64,000 nt of DNA from Pseudomonas sp. H1h. GTDB lineage: Bacteria; Pseudomonadota; Gammaproteobacteria; Pseudomonadales; Pseudomonadaceae. A program made the translations under genes and the position numbers. The stretch is from contig NZ_AYMJ01000034.1 of the NCBI RefSeq assembly GCF_000633255.1, forward strand, positions 1 to 64,000, given 5' to 3'. Below the pieces are notes generated by a model that worked only from the letters and a program-made list of their open reading frames with translations, searched no databases and was not told the origin of the DNA. Shown piece by piece: positions 40,824 through 49,638 of this stretch (positions are counted from its first letter, which is position 1; each line of letters begins with the position of its first letter).

Positions 40824-41327
40824 ATGCGCACATTGACGATTGAACCGCTGACCAAAGAAGCCTTCGCCCCTTTCGGTGACGTGATCGAAACCGACGGCAG
40901 CGATCACTTCATGATCAACAACGGTTCGACCATGCGCTTCCACAAACTGGCGACGGTCGAAACCGCTACGCCTGAGGACAACGCGATCATCAGCATCTTC
41001 CGCGCCGACGCGCAGGACATGCCGCTGACCGTGAGCATGCTGGAACGCCATCCGCTGGGCAGCCAGGCTTTCATTCCGCTGCTCGGCAACCCCTTTCTGA
41101 TCGTGGTCGCGCCACTTGGCGATGAACCTGTATCAGGCTTGGTCCGCGCCTTCGTCACCAACGGCAGGCAGGGCATCAATTACCATCGCGGCGTCTGGCA
41201 CCACCCGGTGCTGACGATCGAAAAGCGGGATGACTTCCTGGTGGTTGATCGCAGTGGCACAGGCAATAACTGCGATGAGCATTTTTTCAAAGAGGATGAG
41301 CGTTTGATCCTCGCCCCCCACCAATAA
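40824..41327 (+). CDS. allA: Ureidoglycolate lyase
   Basis: 167 residues, ATG 40824. Splits ureidoglycolate to glyoxylate and urea, the last step of the pathway. Cupin-like family marks: PLTKEAFAPFGDVIE near 8, MLERHPLGSQAFIPL near 72 and GINYHRGVWHHPVLTI near 118. Ammonium release would then need urease, not in this window. Confidence 0.96.
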   Translation: MRTLTIEPLTKEAFAPFGDVIETDGSDHFMINNGSTMRFHKLATVETATPEDNAIISIFRADAQDMPLTVSMLERHPLGSQAFIPLLGNPFLIVVAPLGDEPVSGLVRAFVTNGRQGINYHRGVWHHPVLTIEKRDDFLVVDRSGTGNNCDEHFFKEDERLILAPHQ

Positions 41328-41378
41328 GAGAAGGTCTGATCACTCGACAACAAGAGTGACAGGCGAGAGGTAAAGACT

Positions 41379-42695
41379 GTGGAAGCACATCTGTTGGAAT
41401 GGCTGAACCTGAGCGTGCGCTGGGTTCACATGATCACTGGCGTGGCCTGGATCGGCGCGTCGTTCTACTTCGTCTGGCTGGAGAACAACCTCAACCGCGT
41501 CAACCCGAAAACCGGTCTTGCCGGTGATCTGTGGGCGATCCACGGCGGCGGTATCTATCACCTCGAAAAATACAAACTGGCCCCACCGTCGATGCCGGAG
41601 AACCTGCACTGGTTCAAATGGGAAGCCTACTTCACCTGGATGTCGGGGATCGCGCTGCTGTGCGTGGTGTTCTACTCCAATCCAACGCTCTACCTGCTGG
41701 CTCCGGGCAGCACACTGAGCGGTCCTGAAGGCGTGGCCATCGGTATCGGCTCGCTGTTCCTGGGCTGGTTCATCTACTCCTTCCTGTGCGACTCGGCCCT
41801 GGGCAAACGCCCTGCTCTGCTGGGTTTCATTCTGTTCGTGCTGATCATTGGCGCGGCGTATGGCTTCAGCAAGGTGTTCAGCGGTCGTGGTGCGTACCTG
41901 CACGTCGGCGCGATCATCGGCACCATCATGGTCGGCAACGTGTTCCGCATCATCATGCCGGCGCAACGTGCACTGGTCGCGGCCATCGCCGAGAACCGCA
42001 CGCCGGACCCGGCGCTGCCAGCCAAGGGCCTGCTGCGTTCGCGTCACAACAACTACTTCACCCTGCCGGTGCTGTTCATCATGATCAGCAACCACTTCCC
42101 GAGCACTTATGGCAGCCAGTACAACTGGCTGATCCTGGCCGGGATCGCGGTGTTGGCAGTGTTGGTGCGTCACTACTTCAACACCCGTCACGACAGCCAC
42201 AAGTTTGCCTGGACCCTGCCAGTGGCAGCGGTGGGCATGATCACCCTGGCGTACGTCACCGGCCCTGCGCCGATGCCGACTGCGCCGGACGTGGCCAAGG
42301 CGCCAGCCAAAATCGAGTACCAACCGCTGCCGGAAACGGCACTGGGCGGTGGCGCGAAACCGGCTGAAGCGGCGGCACCTGCAGCGCCAGCAGCAGCCCC
42401 TGCTGCGGCACCGGCGCAAGCGTCCAACGCAGGCCCTGCGTTCGACAAGGTGCACAACGTGATCCAGGAACGCTGCGCGGTCTGCCATTCGGCCAAACCG
42501 ACCAGCCCGTTGTTCAGCGCGGCGCCCGCCGGTGTGATGTTCGACACCCCCGAGCAGATCCGTCAGAACGCGGCGCGGATCCAGGCGCAAGCCATCACCA
42601 CGCAGATCATGCCACTGGGCAACATCACACAGATGACCCAGCAGGAACGTGACCTGATCGGTGCGTGGATCGCGCAGGGAGCCCAGACCAACTAA
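41379..42695 (+). CDS. puuD: Membrane urate hydroxylase with fused cytochrome c (PuuD)
   Basis: 438 residues, GTG start. An N-terminal integral membrane part with about eight helices (SVRWVHMITGVAWIGASFYFVWLENNL; HVGAIIGTIMVGNVFRIIMPAQ) corresponds to the PuuD urate oxidase domain; an Ala/Pro-rich linker near 330-355 leads to a C-terminal cytochrome c with CAVCH at 366-370 and probable ligand Met in QIMPLGN. It oxidises urate to 5-hydroxyisourate and passes electrons to the respiratory chain, so no H2O2 is made. It replaces soluble uricase here. Confidence 0.95.
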   Translation: MEAHLLEWLNLSVRWVHMITGVAWIGASFYFVWLENNLNRVNPKTGLAGDLWAIHGGGIYHLEKYKLAPPSMPENLHWFKWEAYFTWMSGIALLCVVFYSNPTLYLLAPGSTLSGPEGVAIGIGSLFLGWFIYSFLCDSALGKRPALLGFILFVLIIGAAYGFSKVFSGRGAYLHVGAIIGTIMVGNVFRIIMPAQRALVAAIAENRTPDPALPAKGLLRSRHNNYFTLPVLFIMISNHFPSTYGSQYNWLILAGIAVLAVLVRHYFNTRHDSHKFAWTLPVAAVGMITLAYVTGPAPMPTAPDVAKAPAKIEYQPLPETALGGGAKPAEAAAPAAPAAAPAAAPAQASNAGPAFDKVHNVIQERCAVCHSAKPTSPLFSAAPAGVMFDTPEQIRQNAARIQAQAITTQIMPLGNITQMTQQERDLIGAWIAQGAQTN

Positions 42696-42705
42696 GCAAC
42701 AAAGC

Positions 42706-42770
42706 TTCGCGAGCAGGCTCGCTCCCACAGAGATCGCGCATTACCTGTGGGAGCGAGCCTGCTCGCGAAT
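42706..42770. repeat. REP pair
   Basis: CGCGAGCAGGCTCGCTCCCAC and GTGGGAGCGAGCCTGCTCGCG, between puuD and the NCS2 permease. Confidence 0.85.
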
Positions 42771-42861
42771 CGCCTTGACGCGGTTTACCTGATGCAAAGA
42801 AACAGCTGTGAGCAACCCGGCAGCTGTTCAATCACAAGAATAAAAAGATCCGAGGTGTTGC

Positions 42862-44220
42862 ATGTCCGAGCTGTCCAAAGCGCGCATCCCCGACGCACCC
42901 GCCATTCAGCGTTTGCCCCTTTTGCAACTGATCCTGGTCGGTTTGCAACATGTTCTGCTGATGTACGGTGGTGCCATCGCGGTGCCGCTGATCATTGGAC
43001 AGGCCGCTGGCCTGAGTCGTGAAGAAATTGCCTTCCTGATCAACGCCGACCTGCTGGTCGCCGGTGTCGCCACCATCGTCCAGTCGCTCGGGATCGGCCC
43101 CATGGGCATCCGCATGCCGGTGATGATGGGCGCCAGTTTTGCCGCAGTCGGCAGCATGGTCGCCATGGCCGGCATGCCTGGTATCGGTCTGCAGGGGATC
43201 TTCGGTGCAACGATCGCCGCCGGGTTCTTCGGCATGCTCATCGCGCCGTTCATGTCCAAGGTCGTACGCTTCTTCCCGCCTCTGGTGACCGGCACGGTCA
43301 TCACCTCGATCGGTTTATCGCTGTTCCCCGTGGCCGTTAACTGGGCCGGTGGCGGTGCTGGTGCCGCACAGTTCGGTTCACCGATTTATCTGGCCATCGC
43401 CGCCCTGGTGCTGGCGACCATTCTGCTGATCCACCGCTTCATGCGCGGTTTCTGGGTCAATATTTCCGTACTGATCGGCATGTGCATCGGCTACGTGCTC
43501 TGCGGCGCGATCGGCATGGTCGATCTGAGCGGCATGGCCAACGCGCCATGGATTCAGTTCGTCACCCCGCTGCACTTCGGCATGCCGAAATTCGAGCTCG
43601 CGCCGATCCTGTCGATGTGCCTGGTGGTGGTGATCATTTTCGTCGAGTCCACCGGGATGTTTCTCGCACTGGGCAAGATCACCGGCCAGGAAGTCTGCCC
43701 ACGCATGCTGCGTCGCGGTCTGCTGTGCGATGCCGGCGCCTCGTTCGTTGCCGGTTTCTTCAACACCTTCACCCACTCCTCGTTCGCGCAGAACATCGGC
43801 CTGGTGCAGATGACGGGCGTGCGCTGCCGCTCGGTGACCATCGTTGCCGGTGGTCTGTTGATCGTCCTGAGCCTGCTGCCGAAAGCCGCGTTCCTGGTGG
43901 CGTCGATTCCACCGGCAGTGTTGGGCGGTGCGGCGATTGCGATGTTCGGCATGGTCGCGGCCACCGGGATCAAGATCTTGCAAGAGGCCGACATAGGTGA
44001 CCGGCGTAATCAACTGCTGGTGGCGGTGAGCATCGGCATGGGCCTGATCCCGGTGGTGCGTCCGGAGTTTTTCGCCCACCTGCCACTGTGGATGAGCCCG
44101 ATCACCCACAGTGGCATCGCCATGGCCACGCTCAGCGCACTGACGCTGAACCTGTTGTTCAACATTCTTGGCGGCGCCGAACGCGCAGCCATCAACGACT
44201 GCCACGCACACCAGCACTAA
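42862..44220 (+). CDS. NCS2 xanthine/urate permease
   Basis: 452 residues, ATG behind GAGG. Nucleobase:cation symporter-2 fold, about fourteen membrane segments. Marks: LPLLQLILVGLQHVLLMYGGAIAVPLIIG near 14, IRMPVMMGASFAAVGSM, the signature IFVESTGMFLALGKITGQEV near 265 and FVAGFFNTFTHSSFAQNIGLVQMTGVRCR near 298. The ESTG and NTF..S.AQN..L motifs fit the xanthine/urate branch; location after puuD supports urate or xanthine uptake. Confidence 0.94.
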   Translation: MSELSKARIPDAPAIQRLPLLQLILVGLQHVLLMYGGAIAVPLIIGQAAGLSREEIAFLINADLLVAGVATIVQSLGIGPMGIRMPVMMGASFAAVGSMVAMAGMPGIGLQGIFGATIAAGFFGMLIAPFMSKVVRFFPPLVTGTVITSIGLSLFPVAVNWAGGGAGAAQFGSPIYLAIAALVLATILLIHRFMRGFWVNISVLIGMCIGYVLCGAIGMVDLSGMANAPWIQFVTPLHFGMPKFELAPILSMCLVVVIIFVESTGMFLALGKITGQEVCPRMLRRGLLCDAGASFVAGFFNTFTHSSFAQNIGLVQMTGVRCRSVTIVAGGLLIVLSLLPKAAFLVASIPPAVLGGAAIAMFGMVAATGIKILQEADIGDRRNQLLVAVSIGMGLIPVVRPEFFAHLPLWMSPITHSGIAMATLSALTLNLLFNILGGAERAAINDCHAHQH

Positions 44221-44237
44221 CAAGAGAAAAATCCCCT

Positions 44238-44330
44238 TGTGGGAGCGGGCTTGCTCGCGAAAGCGGTATGTCATTCACCATTTGTAGCGATTGACACGCC
44301 CCCTTCGCGAGCAAGCCCGCTCCCACAGGG
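44238..44330. repeat. REPIN: inverted REP pair
   Basis: Arms TGTGGGAGCGGGCTTGCTCG and GCGAGCAAGCCCGCTCCCAC with about 50 bases between, upstream of the first Tsx-like gene. Confidence 0.85.
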
Positions 44331-44376
44331 GTCAGCAACACCCTGCCTCAACAATAAAAACAAGAGGGAGCAACAG

Positions 44377-45162
44377 ATGATTCGCACGCAAACCAACGTT
44401 CTGTTGAGTGGCGGCCTGCTGGCCGCGAGTCAGGCCATGGCCGGCGATTTATTGCTTTGGCAGACCAACAGCCTCAGCTACCTGTACGGCAAGAACTTCG
44501 CGATCAACCCGTCGATCCAGCAGACGGTGACGTTCGAGCACGCCGACAAGTGGAAGTACGGCGACAACTTCCTGTTCGTCGACAAGATCTTCTACAACGG
44601 TCAGGAAGACCGCAACAAAGGCCCGCACACCTTCTACGGCGAATTCACCCCACGCTTCTCGTTCGGCAAGATCTTCGACCAGAAAATCGAGTTCGGCCCG
44701 ATCAAGGACGTGCTGCTGGCGATGACCTACGAGTACGGCGAAGGTGACAGCGAGGCCTACCTGATCGGCCCCGGCTTCGACCTTAAGGTGCCCGGCTTCA
44801 ACTACGTGACCCTGAACATCTTCCGCCGCCAGACCGAAGGCCCGCGCCCCGGTGACGGCGTGTGGCAGATCACGCCGGGCTGGTCGTACAGCGTTCCCCT
44901 GGGCAATTCCGATGTGCTGATCGATGGCTATCTCGATTGGGTCGTCGACAACGACGAGAACTCGCGCGGCACCTACCACGCCAACCTGCACATCAACCCG
45001 CAGATCAAATACGACCTGGGCAAAGCCTTGGGCTGGCGCCAGAAGCAGCTGTATATCGGCACCGAATACAGCTACTGGAAGAACAAATACGGGGTTGAAA
45101 GCAGCCACAACCTCGACACCAATCAGAACACCGCCAGCCTGCTGGTGAAGGTGCACTTTTAA
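44377..45162 (+). CDS. Tsx/OmpK-like nucleoside-specific outer-membrane channel, copy 1
   Basis: 261 residues from ATG 44377 behind GAGGGAG. Signal peptide MIRTQTNVLLSGGLLAASQAMA, then a small beta-barrel of amphipathic strands ending in LLVKVHF, the aromatic C-terminus read by the BAM machinery. Tsx-family wording: WQTNSLSYLYGKNFAINPSIQQTVTFEHADKWKYGDNF near 30 and DQKIEFGPIKDVLLAMTYEYGEG near 100. It lets nucleosides or similar small solutes cross the outer membrane; here, after purine permeases, purines or ureides are the likely cargo. Confidence 0.92.
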   Translation: MIRTQTNVLLSGGLLAASQAMAGDLLLWQTNSLSYLYGKNFAINPSIQQTVTFEHADKWKYGDNFLFVDKIFYNGQEDRNKGPHTFYGEFTPRFSFGKIFDQKIEFGPIKDVLLAMTYEYGEGDSEAYLIGPGFDLKVPGFNYVTLNIFRRQTEGPRPGDGVWQITPGWSYSVPLGNSDVLIDGYLDWVVDNDENSRGTYHANLHINPQIKYDLGKALGWRQKQLYIGTEYSYWKNKYGVESSHNLDTNQNTASLLVKVHF

Positions 45163-45535
45163 GATGGCCCGCAACCGTGCCCCATACCTGTCGTCGGTGC
45201 TCTGTTGCGGGGCACTTGAGACCTGGCCGAGGAGTCAGTATTCTCCGCGGCCTCTTGAATTCGGTCTAAAAAAAAGCCCGAATTTAATTCCTGACCAACG
45301 GGCCAACTTATCCCGGCCCAGGTCAGTACCGAGGCATCCCGAAAACACGCTCAATCGACTGTTTTGCAGCAGCCGAACGGGCGTTTTTTTGCTTTTCGAA
45401 AGCCTTGGCTCAGCTCTTGCTAACAGCACTAAAGCTGACCGGTCGGATGACTTTTGCAGCAACGAAAAAAGGCGCCACACCAGAGCGCCGATCTTAAAAA
45501 AATAAACGTGGAACACCTACTTTGGGAGCAACCGA
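45163..45535. other. Gap between the two Tsx-like genes
   Basis: No gene. It has an oligo-A/T-rich patch near 45270 and a short inverted repeat GGCGC/GCGCC at 45470-45490 that may shape the leader of copy 2. The length suggests that copy 2 has its own promoter; I see no operator of the TTGTAYACAA type. Confidence 0.5.
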
Positions 45536-46321
45536 ATGAAACGTATGTGCACCAGCCTGATGCTCGCGGGATCGATGTTGGCCGGCGGCGAGGCCATGGC
45601 CGACGGCCTGCTGCAATGGCAGAACAACAGCCTGACCTACTTGTACGGTAAAGACTTCAAGGTCAACCCGGCGATCCAGCAGACTGTCACCTTCGAGCAC
45701 GCCGATGCGTGGAAGTATGGGGACAACTTCCTGTTCATCGACAAGATCTTCTACAACGGCAAGCCTGACTACAACGTCGGCAACAACACCTATTACGGTG
45801 AGTTCCAGCCACGCATCTCGCTGGGCAAGGTGCTGGATCAGAAGATCGAATTCGGCCCGATCAAAGACGTGCTGCTGGCGATGACTTACGAGTTCGGTGA
45901 AGGCGACGTCGAGTCGTACCTGATCGGTCCAGGCTTCGACCTGGCGATTCCGGGTTTCGACTACTTCCAGTTGAACTTCTACCAGCGCCACACCGACAGC
46001 TCGCGCCCGGGTGACAACGTCTGGCAGATCACGCCAGTGTGGTCCTACACCATCCCGGTCGGCAGCTCGAACGTGCTGATCGACGGTTACATGGACTGGG
46101 TCGTCGACAACGACGTCAACAGCAAAGGCGAATACCACGCCAACCTGCACTTCAACCCACAGGTCAAATACGACTTGGGCAAAGCCCTGCATTTCGGCGA
46201 GAAGCAGCTGTACGTCGGTGTTGAATACGACTACTGGAAAGACAAGTACGGGATCGAAGACTCCCGTGGCTTCACCACCAATCAGAACGTGACCAGCTTC
46301 CTGGTGAAGTTCCACTTCTGA
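45536..46321 (+). CDS. Tsx/OmpK-like nucleoside-specific outer-membrane channel, copy 2
   Basis: 261 residues, the same length as copy 1, and alignable throughout without gaps in what I can see. Signal peptide MKRMCTSLMLAGSMLAGGEAMA and C-terminal SFLVKFHF. Differences cluster in loops (PDYNVGNNTYYG versus EDRNKGPHTFYG; RHTDSSRPGDNV versus RQTEGPRPGDGV), where solute choice would be set. A tandem duplication with diverged loops suggests two related solutes. Confidence 0.92.
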   Translation: MKRMCTSLMLAGSMLAGGEAMADGLLQWQNNSLTYLYGKDFKVNPAIQQTVTFEHADAWKYGDNFLFIDKIFYNGKPDYNVGNNTYYGEFQPRISLGKVLDQKIEFGPIKDVLLAMTYEFGEGDVESYLIGPGFDLAIPGFDYFQLNFYQRHTDSSRPGDNVWQITPVWSYTIPVGSSNVLIDGYMDWVVDNDVNSKGEYHANLHFNPQVKYDLGKALHFGEKQLYVGVEYDYWKDKYGIEDSRGFTTNQNVTSFLVKFHF

Positions 46322-46349
46322 TGCTGTAGGTGGCGTCTGCAAGGACGCC

Positions 46350-46425
46350 TTCGCGAGCAGGCTCGCTCCCACATTGGATCTGTGTCGTGCACACAACCCA
46401 TGTGGGAGCGAGCCTGCTCGCGAAT
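46350..46425. repeat. REP pair
   Basis: CGCGAGCAGGCTCGCTCCCAC and GTGGGAGCGAGCCTGCTCGCG, between the Tsx copy 2 and convergent patatin genes. Confidence 0.85.
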
Positions 46426-46440
46426 GGCTTCCCACAAATC

Positions 46441-47613
46441 TCAGGCCGGAACCACCGCCTCGGTGATCCCCAAAAACCGGCACAGCTCCTCACGCTTGGC
46501 CAGTGCATCGCGCCGTCCCAGGTCGATCAGTTCGCTGCAATACCCTGCCTCGAACAGCAAGTAACTCAACACCCCTGCCCCGCTCGTTTTAGTCGCCCCC
46601 GGCCCGCGCAAGAACAGCCGCAACGCCGCTGGCAGTTCCTGGCGATGCCGCGCCGCGATCTCGTCGATCGGCTGACTCGGCGCAATCACCAGCACCTCCA
46701 CCGGTGCCACCCCCAACTCGCGCGTCGGTACGCCCTCGGGCATCAGGTGACTGAACTGGTTCAGGCGCTGCAGCAACTCGATGTCGCTCTCCAGGCTGTC
46801 AATGAACGTGCTGTTGAGCATGTGCCCGCCGATCTGTGCCAGGGTTGGTTGCTGACCGGTATAGGCGCGCTCCAGCGGCTGCTGTGGATCAAAACCGCGC
46901 GGGTTGCCGCTGACCCCCACCACCAGCACCCGGCTCGCGCCCAGATGCAGTGCCGGGCTGATCGGCGCCGATTGCCGTACCGCGCCGTCACCGAAATATT
47001 CCTCGCCGATTTTCACCGGCGCAAACAGCAACGGGATCGCCGAACTGGCGAGCAGGTGGTCCACCGACAATTGCGCCGGCACGCCGATCCGCCGATGGCG
47101 CAGCCACGCATCGATCTTGCCGCCGCCCTGATAGAAGGTCACCGCCTGCCCCGACTCGTAGCCGAACGCGGTCACTGCCACCGCATGCAATTGCTTGCGC
47201 GCGATGGACTCGGCGATGCCGGGCAGGTGCAGTTTTTCATTGAGCAGGTCGCGCAGCGGCGAACTGTTGAGCAGCGCCACCGGCAGGTGCCGGCCCATGC
47301 CCAGCAGGCTGTGACTGACAAAACGGCTGGCCTGGCGAATCACCCCGGGCCAGTCGCTGCGCAACACCCGATGACTGCGAAGGCCCTGCCAGAACAGCGT
47401 CAGGCGTTCGATGGCGGCGCGAAAATCACTGGCACCACTGGCCAGACTGACCGCATTGATCGCCCCGGCCGAAGTGCCGACGATCACTGGAAACGGATTG
47501 TCCGCGCCCAGCGGCAACAACTCGGCAATCGCCGCCAGCACCCCCACCTGATACGCCGCCCGAGCCCCGCCGCCGGAAAGAATCAAACCTGTGACCGGTT
47601 CAGCTGGGCTCAT
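46441..47613 (-). CDS. Patatin-like phospholipase
   Basis: 390 residues. Ser-Asp lipase fold: the oxyanion loop LSGGGARAAYQVGVL near 12, nucleophile elbow VGTSAGAINAV near 46 (GxSxG), and catalytic Asp in YFGDGAVRQ near 207. A basic insert and C-terminal helical region follow. No signal peptide, so it acts on lipids from inside or is secreted by another route; it is not the autotransporter PlpD type since no barrel is present. It lies 35 bases downstream of the lipid A acyltransferase gene, same strand, so the two may be co-transcribed. Confidence 0.92.
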   Translation of the reverse strand: MSPAEPVTGLILSGGGARAAYQVGVLAAIAELLPLGADNPFPVIVGTSAGAINAVSLASGASDFRAAIERLTLFWQGLRSHRVLRSDWPGVIRQASRFVSHSLLGMGRHLPVALLNSSPLRDLLNEKLHLPGIAESIARKQLHAVAVTAFGYESGQAVTFYQGGGKIDAWLRHRRIGVPAQLSVDHLLASSAIPLLFAPVKIGEEYFGDGAVRQSAPISPALHLGASRVLVVGVSGNPRGFDPQQPLERAYTGQQPTLAQIGGHMLNSTFIDSLESDIELLQRLNQFSHLMPEGVPTRELGVAPVEVLVIAPSQPIDEIAARHRQELPAALRLFLRGPGATKTSGAGVLSYLLFEAGYCSELIDLGRRDALAKREELCRFLGITEAVVPA

Positions 47614-47648
47614 CGCAACGCTCCATGGTGCCTAAAGGGATGGGTCGA

Positions 47649-48584
47649 TCAACTACGCCGCTTGGCGTACAACTTCGGCTCGCCCGGTGGACGGCTCTTG
47701 AAGCGTCGATGCGCCCACAAGTATTGCTCAGGGCAGGCGCGCAGCGCACTTTCCACCCACTGGTTGATGCGCAGGCAGTCGGCCTCTTCGGTCTCGCCCG
47801 GGAAATCTTCCAGCGGCGGATGGATCACCAACCGGTAACCGCTGCCGTCCGCCAGACGTTCCTGAGTGAACGGTACGACCAGCGCCTTGCCCAAACGGGC
47901 GAACTTGGTGGTCGCGGTCACTGTCGCTGCCTGAATGCCGAACAGCGGCACGAAGATGCTTTGCTTGGCGCCGTAGTCCTGATCCGGTGCGTACCAGATC
48001 GCCCGGCCCGCGCGCAGCAGCTTGAGCATGCCGCGCACGTCGTCACGCTCCACCGCCAGCGAGTCGAGGTTGTGCCGCTCGCGGCCACGACGCTGAACGA
48101 AGTCGAACAAGGCATTCTTGTGCTCGCGGTACATGCCGTCGATGGTGTGTTGCTGGCCGAGCAGCGCCGCGCCGATTTCCAGCGTGGTGAAGTGCGCGGC
48201 CATGAGGATCACACCCTTGCCTTCGCGCTGGGCCTTTTGCAGATGCTCCAGCCCTTCGACATGCGCCAGTTTCGCCAGGCGCTCACGGGACCACCACCAG
48301 CTCATCGCCATTTCAAAGAAGGCGATGCCGGTGGAGGCAAAGTTTTCCTTGAGCAGGCGTTTGCGCTCGGCGGCGGATTTCTCCGGGAAGCACAGCTCAA
48401 GGTTGCGCTTGGCGATGCGCCGCCGGTCGCCGGCCACGCGATACATCAACGCGCCCAGGGCACGACCGATCGTCAGTAACACCGGATACGGCAACTGCAC
48501 GACCAGCCACAACAGCCCCAGACCGCACCAGAGCGGCCAGAAGCGGGGGGAAAGATAGGCTTTTCGAAAACGCGGGCGATCCAT
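47649..48584 (-). CDS. lpxL: Lipid A biosynthesis lauroyl acyltransferase
   Basis: 311 residues from the ATG at 48584, behind GGAAG; the long extension upstream is antisense to minC. Adds a secondary acyl chain to Kdo2-lipid IVA. The N-terminus has a membrane anchor (LWCGLGLLWLVVQLPYPVLL), the acyltransferase motif is AAHFTTLE (HX4E) near 133, and the late family blocks are APDQDYGAKQSIFVPLFG near 210 and YLWAHRRFKSRPPGEP near the end. Also called HtrB. Divergent from minC, as I recall it in P. aeruginosa. Confidence 0.95.
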   Translation of the reverse strand: MDRPRFRKAYLSPRFWPLWCGLGLLWLVVQLPYPVLLTIGRALGALMYRVAGDRRRIAKRNLELCFPEKSAAERKRLLKENFASTGIAFFEMAMSWWWSRERLAKLAHVEGLEHLQKAQREGKGVILMAAHFTTLEIGAALLGQQHTIDGMYREHKNALFDFVQRRGRERHNLDSLAVERDDVRGMLKLLRAGRAIWYAPDQDYGAKQSIFVPLFGIQAATVTATTKFARLGKALVVPFTQERLADGSGYRLVIHPPLEDFPGETEEADCLRINQWVESALRACPEQYLWAHRRFKSRPPGEPKLYAKRRS

Positions 48585-48701
48585 TAAAGCTTCCGTAAAT
48601 ACAGTGGCCGCGCATTCTACATCGTTCGACCCGGCTTGCGGCTCGCGGGCGTTCTCGTTATAAGTCTCGGCACTTTTAGTGACAAGCCGTTGTATGCCGA
48701 T

Positions 48702-49439
48702 ATGAGCCAAAACGAATCGCCAGACCAAGATCCCGTGTTCCAGTTGAAGGGCAGCATGCTGGCCATTACGGTGCTGGAGTTGTCCCGCAACGACCTCGAC
48801 AGCCTTGATCGGCAACTGGCCGCCAAAGTCGCCCAGGCCCCGAACTTCTTCAGCAATGCACCGCTGGTCCTGGCACTGGACAAACTGCCGCCTGGCGAAG
48901 GCGCGGTCGACCTGCCCGGGCTGATGCGCGTGTGCCGCCAGCATGGCCTGCGCACCCTGGCGATCCGCGCCAGCCGTATCGAAGACATCGCCGCCGCCAT
49001 CGCCATCGACATCCCGGTGCTGCCGCCGTCCGGTGCCCGTGAGCGACCGCTGGAAGCCCCGGAACCGGAAGTCAAAAAGAAACCGGAAAAGCCGCCAGAG
49101 CCGACCATCAAACCGACCCGTGTCATCACCACGCCAGTACGTGGTGGCCAACAGATATACGCCCAGGGTGGCGATTTGGTAGTGGTTTCCTCGGTCAGTC
49201 CGGGGGCGGAACTTCTGGCCGATGGCAACATCCATGTATACGGCCCGATGCGCGGTCGTGCACTGGCTGGCGTCAAGGGCGACACCAAGGCCCGGATTTT
49301 CTGTCAGCAATTGAGCGCTGAACTGATCTCCATCGCCGGGCATTACAAGGTTTCCGAGGATTTACGTCGAGATCCGCTGTGGGGCTCCGGCGTACAGGTC
49401 AGCCTGTCGGCCGACGTGTTGAACATCATTCGGCTTTAA
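48702..49439 (+). CDS. minC: Septum-site determining protein MinC
   Basis: 245 residues from ATG 48702 (MSQNESPDQDPVFQLKGS). Inhibits FtsZ assembly away from mid-cell. N-terminal FtsZ-inhibiting domain to about 105, Pro/Lys-rich linker (EPEVKKKPEKPPEPTIKP), then the C-terminal beta-helix RGGQQIYAQGGDLVVVSSVSPGAELLADGNIHVYGPMRGRALAG that binds MinD. No good ribosome site is seen at this start; a TTG 12 bases earlier is an alternative. The gap of 199 bases to minD could hold a second promoter. Confidence 0.96.
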   Translation: MSQNESPDQDPVFQLKGSMLAITVLELSRNDLDSLDRQLAAKVAQAPNFFSNAPLVLALDKLPPGEGAVDLPGLMRVCRQHGLRTLAIRASRIEDIAAAIAIDIPVLPPSGARERPLEAPEPEVKKKPEKPPEPTIKPTRVITTPVRGGQQIYAQGGDLVVVSSVSPGAELLADGNIHVYGPMRGRALAGVKGDTKARIFCQQLSAELISIAGHYKVSEDLRRDPLWGSGVQVSLSADVLNIIRL

Positions 49440-49638
49440 CGGATACTGCCGCATTTTCCAAGCATCTCTAAAACGTAGCGAAAACGGCTCAAACGAAGTA
49501 GGAAAAAGGATCAAGGCGCGTTTGCCCCCGGCAACTGCGACTTGCGCCGAATTCCAGCCAAGGCTGTCCGACTGCAGTAGTTTTCAAGAGATGTTTTTCA
49601 GGGGCTAAAAAGTCCTTCTTCCTTAGGGGTGAAACACC

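Noticed and set aside
48617..49343. Upstream extension of the lipid A acyltransferase frame and overlapping minus-strand frames
   Set aside because: Antisense to minC; the acyltransferase starts at ATG 48584 with a ribosome site and family-like N-terminus.
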